From Robertkochia aurantiaca (lineage in GTDB: Bacteria > Bacteroidota > Bacteroidia > Flavobacteriales > Flavobacteriaceae), in assembly GCF_020166495.1 (NCBI RefSeq), contig NZ_JAINZS010000001.1, positions 434,001 through 498,000 on the forward strand: DNA of 64,000 nt, given 5' to 3'. Numbering within the stretch: the first letter of the stretch is position 1; each line of letters starts with the position of its first letter. Made by a program: the position numbers and the translations under genes. Below are positions 54,587 to 63,191 of this stretch, one piece after another. The notes below the pieces were generated by a model. It was not told where the DNA came from, did not search any database, and worked only from the letters and a program-made list of their open reading frames with translations.

Positions 54587-55557
54587 TAAAAGTCGGTATT
54601 ATAGGAGGATCGGGATATACCGCCGGAGAACTGTTGCGATTGCTGAGTCTTCATCCGGAGGCAGCTATAGACTTCGTTTACAGCACCACCAGGCCTGACA
54701 CCCCTGTCTCATCGGTACATCAGGATCTGAAAGCCAGCCTTGACCTGAACTATTCTGCTGATATCAATGCAGAAGTAGATGTGGTATTCCTTTGCCTGGG
54801 TCATGGAAGGTCTAAGGCCTTTCTGGAGCAGCATGAGTTTTCTGAACACACCAAAATCATAGACCTCAGCAATGATTTTCGTCTGAAAGACGATTCAAAG
54901 CACCAGGGGAAAGAATATGTATACGGACTCCCGGAACTGAACAAGCAGGAGATCATCACATCCAGCGCTGTTGCCAATCCGGGTTGTTTTGCCACCGCCA
55001 TACAGCTTGCCTTACTTCCGCTAGCTGCTGACGGGAGCATAGCCGATACCGTACATACCCATGCGATAACCGGAAGTACCGGAGCAGGTGCTTCACCCTC
55101 CGACACCACCCATTTCAGCTGGAGAGACAATAATATCAGCTGGTATAAGCCTTTTACCCATCAGCATCTTGGAGAGATCAACCAAAGCCTGTCAGATAAA
55201 AGCGGAAAGGATTCGCAGATCATGTTTCTTCCCTTCCGTGGTAATTTCAGCAGGGGCATCATGGCCAGCAGCTATTTGCAGTATGAAGGAAGCCTGGACC
55301 AAGCCGGCGCTATCTTCCGGGAATATTATGAATCAGCCCCATTTGTGCATGTTTCAGATGAGCCGCTGCATTTAAAACAGGTGGTGAACACCAACCATTG
55401 TTTTATCCACCTGCATAAACACGAAGACCAGCTGCTGGTAACCTCGGTGATCGATAACCTGGTAAAAGGGGCTTCGGGCCAGGCCATTCAAAATATGAAC
55501 CTGATGTTCGGCTTAGCTGAACAAACCGGCCTGAAACTAAAAGCCAGTTATTTCTAA
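54583..55557 (+). CDS. argC: N-acyl-gamma-glutamyl-phosphate reductase
   Basis: ArgC reduces acylglutamyl phosphate to the semialdehyde with NADPH. The 324-residue protein starts with VGIIGGSGYTAGELLRLL and has the catalytic Cys in NPGCFATAIQLAL (~residue 131). GSTGAGASPSDTTHF and the C-terminal GASGQAIQNMNLMFG match the family. It ends 13 bp before argD. Confidence 0.95.
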   Translation: MIKVGIIGGSGYTAGELLRLLSLHPEAAIDFVYSTTRPDTPVSSVHQDLKASLDLNYSADINAEVDVVFLCLGHGRSKAFLEQHEFSEHTKIIDLSNDFRLKDDSKHQGKEYVYGLPELNKQEIITSSAVANPGCFATAIQLALLPLAADGSIADTVHTHAITGSTGAGASPSDTTHFSWRDNNISWYKPFTHQHLGEINQSLSDKSGKDSQIMFLPFRGNFSRGIMASSYLQYEGSLDQAGAIFREYYESAPFVHVSDEPLHLKQVVNTNHCFIHLHKHEDQLLVTSVIDNLVKGASGQAIQNMNLMFGLAEQTGLKLKASYF

Positions 55558-55570
55558 AAAACAAGACGCT

Positions 55571-56719
55571 ATGGAACTATTCGACGTATATCCGCTCTAC
55601 CCGGTCACTCCGGTATCTGCCAAAGATATCTTTGTTTATGACGAAAACGGGAAGGCGTATCTCGACTTTTACGGCGGGCATGCCGTGATCTCGATCGGTC
55701 ACAGCCATCCGCATTATATACAACGCATCACTGAACAGCTTAACAAGCTTACCTTCTATTCCAATGCGGTTCAGAATCCGCTGCAACAGGAGTATGCCGA
55801 AAAACTGGGAATCCTTTCAGGTTGTGAAGATTACCGCCTTTTCTTATGCAATTCAGGAGCAGAAGCCAATGAAAACGCTTTAAAAATGGCCTCATTTGCA
55901 ACCGGTCGGTCAAAAGTGATCGCCTTCGAAAAGGGATTTCACGGACGAACTTCGGCTGCGGTGGCTGTTACAGATAATGAAAGCATAAAAGCGCCCCTCA
56001 ATAAATATCACCAAACCGTCATACTTCCCTGGGAAGACCTTGAAGCGCTGGAAAAAGAACTGGCTCAGGGGGATGTTTGTGCCGTGATCATCGAAAGCAT
56101 TCAGGGGGTCGGTGGTCTGCAGGTGGCTTCGAATGCATTTTTGCAAAGCATCAGCAGTTTGTGCAAGCGCTACGGAAGCATGTTCATAGCCGACGAGGTT
56201 CAGTCAGGATTCGGAAGAAGCGGTGCCTTCTTTGCCTTTCAGCACGCCGGAGTAACGCCTGATATCATACCCATCGCAAAAGGAATGGGGAATGGATTTC
56301 CCATTGGAGGCATACTTCTCCATCCCGATATAGAGGCCAGACATGGTATGCTGGGCACTACGTTCGGCGGAAACCATCTGGCTTGTGCGGCAGGCCTCGC
56401 CGTACTGGAGGTTATCGAGAGTGAAGACCTACTTTCAGAGGTGAATAAACAATCGGCATTTCTGAAAAAGCAACTTTCCTCCCTGGATCAGATCAAAGCT
56501 GTTAAAGGTCGCGGGCTCATGATAGGTATCGAACTTGAGTTTCCGGTGGCTGCTCTGAGGAAGAGCCTTCTACTCAGTCAGGGGGTATTCACGGGGGGCT
56601 CATCTGATAAACAGCTCATCAGGTTATTACCGCCCCTGACCGTTAAAGAGAAACATTCAGAGCAACTGACCCTTGCCCTGAGAAAAGAATTATCAACTGT
56701 AAATTCCACTACTCCATGA
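55571..56719 (+). CDS. argD: N-acylornithine aminotransferase
   Basis: This PLP aminotransferase (382 residues, class III) converts acylglutamate semialdehyde to acylornithine. Motifs: YLDFYGGHAVISIGH, CNSGAEANENALKMA, the PLP-proximal IADEVQSGFGRSG, the internal-aldimine Lys in PIAKGMGNGFPIGG, and TFGGNHLACAAGLA. The TGA stop overlaps the argF' ATG. Confidence 0.94.
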   Translation: MELFDVYPLYPVTPVSAKDIFVYDENGKAYLDFYGGHAVISIGHSHPHYIQRITEQLNKLTFYSNAVQNPLQQEYAEKLGILSGCEDYRLFLCNSGAEANENALKMASFATGRSKVIAFEKGFHGRTSAAVAVTDNESIKAPLNKYHQTVILPWEDLEALEKELAQGDVCAVIIESIQGVGGLQVASNAFLQSISSLCKRYGSMFIADEVQSGFGRSGAFFAFQHAGVTPDIIPIAKGMGNGFPIGGILLHPDIEARHGMLGTTFGGNHLACAAGLAVLEVIESEDLLSEVNKQSAFLKKQLSSLDQIKAVKGRGLMIGIELEFPVAALRKSLLLSQGVFTGGSSDKQLIRLLPPLTVKEKHSEQLTLALRKELSTVNSTTP

Positions 56720-57669
56720 AGCAATTTCATGACCTGAATGACATTACAGAAATCGACCTGTTGCTGGACAGAGCCCGTTCTTTCAAACGTGATCCTTTTC
56801 AAAAGGAATCGCTGGGAAAACACAAAACCCTGGGCATGCTGTTCTTTAACGCCAGTCTGCGTACACGAATGAGCACCCAGAAGGCAGCCAGGAACCTTGG
56901 AATGGATGTGATGGTATTAAACCTCGACAGTGACAGCTGGAAGATGGAATTTGAAGATGGCACCCGTATGCATACCGATAAAGCCGAGCACATCAGAGAG
57001 GCCGCTGCCGTGATCGGGCAGTATGCCGACCTGCTTGCCATCAGGGCCTTCCCCACCCTAAGCGACCGGGAAGCAGATCGGGCGGAAAAGATCTTAAAGG
57101 GGTTTGCTGCCTATGCCGGAGTGCCGGTCATCAATATGGAAAGCGCCACAGCTCACCCGTTGCAGGCCCTGGCCGATGCTTTGACCATTACCGATACCAT
57201 GGAGCAACTGAAAACGAAAAAACCGAAAATAGTACTCAGCTGGGCACCACACCCCAAGGCCCTGCCACATGCCGTACCGAATTCTTTTGTGAAGATGATG
57301 AAACAGCTGGAGATGGATCTGACCATCACCCACCCGGAAGGATATGACCTGGATCCCGGGATCACAGCCGGGGTCACCATCAACAAGAACCAGGACGAAG
57401 CGCTGGAACAGGCAGATTTTGTGTATGCAAAAAACTGGAGCAGTTACCGTGACTATGGAAAGGTGCTGAGCACAGATGCTTCCTGGATGATCACCAAAGA
57501 GAAGCTGGGGAACGCAAGGTTCATGCATTGCCTCCCTGTACGCAGGAATGTGGTGGTGGAAGATGCCGTCTTAGACAGCGACCAAAGCCTGGTCATCGAA
57601 CAGGCCGGCAACCGTACCTGGGTGGCACAGGCAGTGTTGGAAGCTATTTTGGGGAGGGGTGAGTGGTGA
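56716..57669 (+). CDS. argF': N-acylornithine carbamoyltransferase (acetyl/succinyl type)
   Basis: This 317-residue enzyme carbamoylates N-acylornithine rather than free ornithine. It contains FFNASLRTRMSTQKAARNLGMD with the carbamoyl-phosphate motif SLRTRMS (classical STRTR/SxRT position) and WAPHPKALPHAVPNSF, which occurs in the acyl-ornithine group. MHCLPVRRNVVVEDAV is also present. In Bacteroides the substrate is the succinyl form; I cannot say from sequence alone whether acetyl or succinyl is used here. The last residues Gly-Glu-Trp and the stop codon are written by a gagtggt heptamer array that begins at 57661. Confidence 0.9.
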   Translation: MKQFHDLNDITEIDLLLDRARSFKRDPFQKESLGKHKTLGMLFFNASLRTRMSTQKAARNLGMDVMVLNLDSDSWKMEFEDGTRMHTDKAEHIREAAAVIGQYADLLAIRAFPTLSDREADRAEKILKGFAAYAGVPVINMESATAHPLQALADALTITDTMEQLKTKKPKIVLSWAPHPKALPHAVPNSFVKMMKQLEMDLTITHPEGYDLDPGITAGVTINKNQDEALEQADFVYAKNWSSYRDYGKVLSTDASWMITKEKLGNARFMHCLPVRRNVVVEDAVLDSDQSLVIEQAGNRTWVAQAVLEAILGRGEW

Positions 57670-57723
57670 GTGGTGAGTGGTGAGTGGTAGATTGTAGATG
57701 TTAGATTGTAGATGATAGATTGT
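57661..57723. repeat. Heptamer array across the argF' stop codon (9 units)
   Basis: Four gagtggt and five agattgt/agatgtt/agatgat units in unbroken 7-bp phase. The TGA of argF' (57667-57669) spans the junction of the first two units. Confidence 0.95.
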
Positions 57724-58188
57724 AAAAAACCTCATAACCCTTAACTCGTAACTCGTAACCCATAACCGTATAACTGTAAAGTTGTTAATGGTGAGTCGTT
57801 AGTCGGGAGTAGAGAAAGGAGATATGAATGATTAATTGTTAATGTTTAATTATTAAAGGGAAGAATAATGGAATGGTAGATGACAAATGGTAAATGGTAA
57901 ATGGTAAATGGTAGATTATAAAAACCTCAAAACCGTATAACCGTAACCCGTAACCCGAAACCCGTAACCCGTAACCCATAACCCATATCCCAACACCCCA
58001 GAACTAACAAATGATTGGCTAATAGATAAATAGGCGAATTGGCGAATGATAAATGGTAAATGATGGATTATGGATTGTGAATTGTGGATTATAAATACCT
58101 GAACCTCATAAACTCCATTACTTCATTACCTCATTACTCCATTACCTCATTACCGAAAACTGAAAACTGAAAACCGAAAAACGAAAAC
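57724..58188. repeat. Three successive G-rich/C-rich word blocks between argF' and argB
   Basis: C-rich words (57727-57775) close the first element. A second G-rich block (57780-57925, with aaatggt repeats) is followed by C-rich words (57930-57990, acccgta type). A third G-rich block (58008-58085) is followed by C-rich cattacct words (58090-58155). Finally aaaactg/aaaaccg words run up to the argB start codon. No gene is present. Confidence 0.8.
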
Positions 58189-58189
58189 C

Positions 58190-58963
58190 GTGAAACTAAA
58201 AATCGTAAAAATTGGTGGTAAGATCCTGGAACATGAAAGCCTGCTTTCGGGTTTTCTGGATGACTTATCGCAGCTCGAAGGTCCGAAAGTGCTGGTGCAT
58301 GGCGGCGGACAAAAAGCCAGCAGCCTCGCCACCCAACTCGGCATACCCGTTCAAATGAATGACGGACGTCGGGTGACCTGTGAACAAACCCTGGAGGTGA
58401 TCACCATGGTGTATGGAGGGTTGCTCAACAAAAAGGTCGTGGTGCAACTGCAATCCAGAGGTTGCGATGCCATCGGCCTTTCCGGAGCCGATGCCAATCT
58501 GATCGGTGCGGTAAGGAGACCGGTAGCCGATATCGATTACGGGTTCGCCGGTGATATAAGCCAGGTGAACACCAAACGCCTTACCTCCCTCGTAGACACC
58601 GGGCTGACACCTGTATTCTGCGCGATCACCCATGATGGTAACGGACAACTTTTAAACACCAATGCCGATACAGTGGCCGCTTCCCTCGCTGTGTCACTGA
58701 GCCAGCAATTCGAAGTGGAGCTTTACTACTGTTTTGAACTGAATGGGGTGCTGAGGGATCCGCAACAAGCCGAAACAGTCATTCCTCACATCAATAAGCG
58801 TTACTATCAAAGCCTGATCGAGGAAGGAGTGGTACAGGGTGGCATGTTGCCAAAACTGCATAACTGCTTTGATGCTCTTGAAAAGGGCGTGAAACAGATC
58901 CATATAGGCTCTGCCGCCATGATAAAGAACGACAACCACCTGAAAACCACTTTAAGCCTATGA
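58190..58963 (+). CDS. argB: N-acylglutamate kinase
   Basis: ArgB phosphorylates N-acylglutamate with ATP. The 257-residue amino-acid-kinase-fold protein has KIVKIGGKILE at the N-terminus, VLVHGGGQKASSLA, and the C-terminal GGMLPKLHNCFDAL with IHIGSAAM. The start is GTG 58190, which sits directly against a run of aaaaccg-like words. Its last four bases overlap argE (ATGA). The N-terminal arginine-sensing helix of arginine-inhibited kinases is absent. Confidence 0.93.
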   Translation: MKLKIVKIGGKILEHESLLSGFLDDLSQLEGPKVLVHGGGQKASSLATQLGIPVQMNDGRRVTCEQTLEVITMVYGGLLNKKVVVQLQSRGCDAIGLSGADANLIGAVRRPVADIDYGFAGDISQVNTKRLTSLVDTGLTPVFCAITHDGNGQLLNTNADTVAASLAVSLSQQFEVELYYCFELNGVLRDPQQAETVIPHINKRYYQSLIEEGVVQGGMLPKLHNCFDALEKGVKQIHIGSAAMIKNDNHLKTTLSL

Positions 58964-60030
58964 TCACTCAGACACTGACATCGGAAGCAATTAACCTGCT
59001 TAAGAAAATGATAGAAACCCCTTCGTTTTCTTCGGAAGAGTCAGAAACCGCCCTCCTGCTGGAGAACTGGTTCAGGGAAAAAGAGATCCCCTTCGAGCGA
59101 AAGAAGAATAACATCTGGGCCTTCAATAAGCATTACCATGAGGGGAAACCCCTGCTGCTGCTGAACTCTCACCATGATACCGTGAAACCCAATGAGGCAT
59201 ATACCAGAGATCCCTTTAATGCTTCGGTAGACGGTGATAAGCTCTACGGACTCGGAAGCAACGATGCGGGAGGATGCCTGGTATCTCTGCTGGCAACCTT
59301 TACAGAATTATATGACCGGGAAGACCTTGGGTATAACCTGGTATTCGTTGGCTCTGCCGAGGAAGAGAGCAGCGGACCTGACGGACTGAACTCGGTATTG
59401 AAAGAACTTCCGGAGGTCGACGTGGCTATAGTGGGGGAACCTACTCAAATGCAAATGGCCATCGCAGAAAAGGGTTTGGTTGTCTTCGACGGAAAAGTGA
59501 ACGGCACTCCCGGACATGCAGCCCATGCAAACGGAGACATGGCTATATACAATACCATTGAGGTCTTGCAGTGGTTCAGGGATTACCGGTTCGAAAAAGT
59601 CTCCCCGGTACTGGGGCCGGTAAAAATGACGGTGACCCAAGTCAAGGCAGGCACACAACACAATGTGGTACCCGCCGAGGTGAACCTGGTCATCGATGTA
59701 CGGGTCAATGATTGTTACTCAAATAAAGAGATTCAGCAGATCCTGGAGAAGGAAGCCCCCTGCCGGTTGAAAGCCCGTTCCCTGCGGCTGAATTCCTCCA
59801 GTATTGCTGAATCGCACCCACTTATACAGGCCGGACTGAGCATGGGAAGAAAAACCTATGGTTCCCCTACCCTTTCCGATCAGGCAGTATTGAGTTGTCC
59901 GTCACTGAAAATGGGCCCCGGAGATTCCACCCGTTCCCATTCAGCTGATGAATTTATTTACGTGAGCGAGATCGAAGAAGCGATTCCGATGTATGTGGAA
60001 TTGATCATGAAAGCTTCACGGATGGTTTAA
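58960..60030 (+). CDS. argE: N-acyl-citrulline/ornithine deacylase (M20 family)
   Basis: The 356-residue M20 metallopeptidase-fold enzyme has the zinc motif LLLNSHHDTVKP (residues ~64-75), YGLGSNDAGGCLVSLL for the bridging Asp, and the catalytic Glu in FVGSAEEESSGPDGL. The lid domain has TPGHAAHANGDMAIYN. Because ArgF' acts on acylornithine, this enzyme should remove the acyl group from acylcitrulline in this pathway. A heptamer array starts at its TAA stop. Confidence 0.92.
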   Translation: MITQTLTSEAINLLKKMIETPSFSSEESETALLLENWFREKEIPFERKKNNIWAFNKHYHEGKPLLLLNSHHDTVKPNEAYTRDPFNASVDGDKLYGLGSNDAGGCLVSLLATFTELYDREDLGYNLVFVGSAEEESSGPDGLNSVLKELPEVDVAIVGEPTQMQMAIAEKGLVVFDGKVNGTPGHAAHANGDMAIYNTIEVLQWFRDYRFEKVSPVLGPVKMTVTQVKAGTQHNVVPAEVNLVIDVRVNDCYSNKEIQQILEKEAPCRLKARSLRLNSSSIAESHPLIQAGLSMGRKTYGSPTLSDQAVLSCPSLKMGPGDSTRSHSADEFIYVSEIEEAIPMYVELIMKASRMV

Positions 60031-60203
60031 TGATTAATTGTTAATGTTTAATGATTAAGGAAAAGTGGAGAGTAGTGAGTAGTGAGTAGTGAGTAGTGAG
60101 TGGTAAATTGTAGATGGTAGATTGTAGATGTTAGATGTTAGATGTTAGATGTTAGATGTTAGATGTTAGATGTTAGATGTTAGATGTTAGATGTTAGATT
60201 GTA
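60028..60203. repeat. Heptamer array starting at the argE stop codon (~25 units)
   Basis: From the TAA of argE the sequence falls into 7-bp words: taatgat, taattgt, taatgtt, later gagtagt x4, then gatgtta x10. There is no phase change over about 176 bp, though the words change. Confidence 0.93.
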
Positions 60204-60242
60204 AGTTAAAGAACTTCATCAACTCCATCAACTTTATAAACC

Positions 60243-60320
60243 CCATAACTCCATAACCCCATAACCCCATAACCCCATAACTCCATAACTCCATAACCCC
60301 ATAACCCATAACCCCATAAC
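60243..60320. repeat. Octamer array ccataacc/ccataact (C-rich arm)
   Basis: Ten units, eight of 8 bp and two shortened to 7 bp. The array ends 10 bp before the argH ATG. Confidence 0.92.
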
Positions 60321-60330
60321 CAAAGAAAAA

Positions 60331-61614
60331 ATGAAACTCTGGGACAAAGGATATTCAACAGACAAAAAGATCGATCTCTTTACCGTAGGCAGTGACAGGG
60401 AACTGGACCTTCATATCGCCAAATATGATGTCATGGCTTCGAAGGCGCATGCCAAAATGCTGGCCAAAACAGGACTGATCAGCAGGCAGGAAGCCGAAGA
60501 CCTGATCGGTGCACTTAATATGATCAATGAAAGCATTGAAGCCGGTACATTTACAATAGAAGACCAATTCGAAGACGTACACTCGAAGATCGAATACCTG
60601 CTTACTGAAAAGCTGGGTGATACCGGAAAGAAGATCCACACCGCAAGATCGCGAAACGACCAGGTACTGGTGGCCATGCAACTATACCTGAAAGATGAGA
60701 TCAAGACGATCCGGTCACTGTCAAAGGAGCTGTTTGAGGTATTGATGCAGCTGGCTGAAAAGTACTCAACCGTGTCGTTACCGGGATATACCCATCTGCA
60801 GGTGGCCATGCCTTCTTCTTTCGGACTCTGGTTCAGCGCCTATGCCGAAAGCCTGATCGATGACCTGCTCTTCCTGGAAGCGGCACGAAAAGTGGTAGAC
60901 CAAAATCCATTAGGCAGCGCGGCGGGCTATGGCAGCTCCTTCCCTGTCGACAGGGAGTTCACCACCAAAGAGCTTGGATTTGAAACAATGAAGGTGAATG
61001 TGGTGGCCGCCCAGATGGGAAGAGGCAAAGTCGAGAAAGGCGTGGCCCTGGCCATAAGCAGTATGGCCGGCACCCTGGGAAAACTGGCCATGGACATCTG
61101 TCTGTATATGAGCCAGAACTTCGACTTTATCTCCTTTCCCAAAGAGCTCACCACCGGGTCCAGTATCATGCCCCACAAAAAGAACCCCGATGTGTTTGAA
61201 CTCATCCGCGGTAAATGCAACCTGTTGCAAGGGGTACCCAACCAGTTGTCGCTGCTATCGACCAACCTCCCTTCGGGTTACCACCGTGAACTGCAACTCA
61301 CCAAGGAGGTCATGATCCCGGCTTTGCAACAGCTAAAGGCTTGCCTGGAAATGATGCGCTTTTCACTGGAGAAAATAGAGGTCAATGCTTCTATCACCGA
61401 AAACCCCATATACGATTATCTCTACAGTGTCGATACCCTAAACGAAAAGGTATTGCAAGGAGTTCCCTTCAGAGATGCTTACAAAGAAATGTCGGAGGCT
61501 ATTGAGAATGGAAGCTTCGTTCCTAACAGAGATGTGAAACATACCCATATCGGCAGCACCGGAAACCCCGGCTTCGACCGGATCAGGGAGAAGATGGATT
61601 TTTTTAATGGTTAA
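60331..61614 (+). CDS. argH: Argininosuccinate lyase
   Basis: ArgH splits argininosuccinate into arginine and fumarate. The 427-residue fumarase-superfamily protein contains IHTARSRNDQVLVAM, LPGYTHLQVAMPSSFG and the signature loop TTGSSIMPHKKNPDVFELIR (catalytic Ser in GSSIMPHKKNP). The last gene of the arginine set, it is separated from argE by a 300-bp repeat spacer. Another array starts at its own stop codon. Confidence 0.95.
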   Translation: MKLWDKGYSTDKKIDLFTVGSDRELDLHIAKYDVMASKAHAKMLAKTGLISRQEAEDLIGALNMINESIEAGTFTIEDQFEDVHSKIEYLLTEKLGDTGKKIHTARSRNDQVLVAMQLYLKDEIKTIRSLSKELFEVLMQLAEKYSTVSLPGYTHLQVAMPSSFGLWFSAYAESLIDDLLFLEAARKVVDQNPLGSAAGYGSSFPVDREFTTKELGFETMKVNVVAAQMGRGKVEKGVALAISSMAGTLGKLAMDICLYMSQNFDFISFPKELTTGSSIMPHKKNPDVFELIRGKCNLLQGVPNQLSLLSTNLPSGYHRELQLTKEVMIPALQQLKACLEMMRFSLEKIEVNASITENPIYDYLYSVDTLNEKVLQGVPFRDAYKEMSEAIENGSFVPNRDVKHTHIGSTGNPGFDRIREKMDFFNG

Positions 61615-61695
61615 TTATAAATGATGAATTGTGGATTGTGGATGGTAGATTGTAGATGGTAGATTGTAGATGTTAGATGTTAGATGTTAGATGTT
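61612..61695. repeat. Heptamer array starting at the argH stop codon (12 units)
   Basis: Beginning with the TAA of argH: taattat, aaatgat, gaattgt, ggattgt, ggatggt, agattgt, agatggt, agattgt, agatgtt x4, all in one 7-bp phase. Confidence 0.93.
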
Positions 61696-61730
61696 AGAAA
61701 AGTAAATGATTGAGGCTAAAACATCACCTT

Positions 61731-61826
61731 CATCACTTCCATTACTCCATTACCTCATTACCGTATAACCGCATAACTGCATAACCGTATAACCGTATAA
61801 CCGTATAACCGTATAACCGTATAACC
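61731..61826. repeat. Octamer array gtataacc-type, 12 units (C-rich arm)
   Basis: catcactt, ccattact, ccattacc, tcattacc, then gtataacc and gcataacc/gcataact units in constant 8-bp phase. Confidence 0.93.
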
Positions 61827-62184
61827 AAAAAGAAAAAATAGAAAATAATCTACAGTGCCAAATGTTAAAGTTTCACCACCAAAAACCAGGATATCAACCT
61901 CCGAAAAGGGGCAGCCCCGATTGCCGTTTTTTACGGTAAATACTGTCAGGTTATTCCTAAATCGATTGCTTTACTCAAACGTTAGAAACAGGTAGTTAGC
62001 ACACGAATTTCTTCTTAACATCCGCTATTATAAACAGCGTAATAAAAGCAGGAATTTTCTTCAAAAACCGGATAAAAGTCAGGCTAAATCAGGGTTTTAG
62101 CTATTTCTTAAAGAAATCTTAAAGCCTGTCTGAAACTTGCTTTTTCGCTTTAAAAAGTTATTATGTGCCTTGTTCTGAAATGTA
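61827..62184. other. Non-coding part of the argH-proC spacer
   Basis: Contains a short hairpin GGGGCAGCCCC followed by GATTGCCGTTTTTTA (about 61908-61933). It may terminate the arginine transcript, but the stem is only four pairs. Otherwise A+T-rich with no clear gene. Confidence 0.4.
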
Positions 62185-62331
62185 TTGGGTACTGCATCTG
62201 GCTACCGGCAAGTGGTTTTTGACTGTCCTTATGAAATAAACGACAAGATAGACCACTTTAGTTATGTCTTCAAAAGACGTGCGGTTTTCGATGAATGGTT
62301 ATCTGACATAGACGAACAACGGAACATTTAA
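62185..62331 (+). pseudogene. Short coding-like reading frame before proC (possible gene remnant)
   Basis: Forty-eight codons from TTG 62185 to TAA 62329-62331 encode a balanced peptide (SGYRQVVFDCPYEIN, then FSYVFKRRAVFDEWLSDID). It looks like part of a real protein but has no ATG, and a stop lies shortly upstream in the same frame. It ends 26 bp before proC. It could be a tiny gene or the tail of a decayed one. Confidence 0.3.
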
Positions 62332-62357
62332 AAATAAATTTTAACAAAAAACAACAC

Positions 62358-63149
62358 ATGAAAGTTACAGTTATTGGATCAGGAAATTTGGGTAAATCCA
62401 TTATCACAGGGCTCGCGTCCAGCGATCTCTTTGATCCAAAAAACATTACTGTTGCCGACAAATCTGAAGAAAACTTAAAAATTATTCAGGAACAGGCCGG
62501 AGTAACCGTTACAGAAGATAACGTAAAAGCCGTTAAAGAGTCTAAATGGGTTATACTATGTATCCAGCCAAGAATCCTGAATTTGGTCCTCAATGAGATC
62601 AAAGATCATTTACGCGAAGATCAGGTACTGATCTCTACCGTAACGGGAGTGACCATAGAGGAGATTAACGAGGTTGTACCCAATAATAAGGTGATTCGTG
62701 CCATGCCGAACACAGCAGCGGTAAAACAGGAGTCTATGTCTTTTGTTTGTGCCAATGATAATGAAGACGAAGATGTATTCTTTGTTGAAAAGATGTTCGG
62801 AACCATCGGAAAAGCGATCATCATCGAAGAGCGTCTGATGAAAGCTGCCACCGTACTGGGTGCCAGTGGTACGGCATTCTTCCTGCGTTTCCTCAGGGCG
62901 ATGACCCAGGGTGGGGTGCAGATGGGTTTCCATCCGCATGAAGCTCAGGAAATCGTGGGGCAGGTTGCTTTAGGAGCAGCTGCGCTGATCGAAGACGGAA
63001 CCCATACCGAGGTGGAGGTCGATAATGTGACCACCCCTTCCGGATGTACTATTGAAGGACTGAACGAGCTGGAGCATAACGGATTGTCATCTTCTGTTAT
63101 TAAAGGAGTGATGGCGGCCTATGCGAAGATCAGCAACATTCACGATTAA
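62358..63149 (+). CDS. proC: Pyrroline-5-carboxylate reductase
   Basis: ProC makes proline from pyrroline-5-carboxylate with NAD(P)H. The 263-residue protein has the Rossmann motif VIGSGNLGKSIITGL (residues ~4-18), VIRAMPNTAAVKQESMS and the C-terminal GASGTAFFLRFLRAM and VTTPSGCTIEGLNELE segments. It lies downstream of the arginine genes but is separated from them by 743 bp. A strong hairpin follows. Confidence 0.94.
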   Translation: MKVTVIGSGNLGKSIITGLASSDLFDPKNITVADKSEENLKIIQEQAGVTVTEDNVKAVKESKWVILCIQPRILNLVLNEIKDHLREDQVLISTVTGVTIEEINEVVPNNKVIRAMPNTAAVKQESMSFVCANDNEDEDVFFVEKMFGTIGKAIIIEERLMKAATVLGASGTAFFLRFLRAMTQGGVQMGFHPHEAQEIVGQVALGAAALIEDGTHTEVEVDNVTTPSGCTIEGLNELEHNGLSSSVIKGVMAAYAKISNIHD

Positions 63150-63157
63150 ATACTTAC

Positions 63158-63191
63158 CTGAAAGACTGTCACCGAACTGACAGACTTTCAG
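63158..63191 (+). terminator. Long hairpin after proC
   Basis: CTGAAAGACTGTCA pairs with TGACAGACTTTCAG with one A-A mismatch and a CCGAAC loop, starting 8 bp after the proC stop. No U-run follows directly, so it may stabilise or process the transcript rather than terminate it alone. Confidence 0.5.

Noticed and set aside
574-61826. CRISPR arrays
   Set aside because: Repeats are 7-8 bp, contiguous and without spacers, and no cas genes are present.
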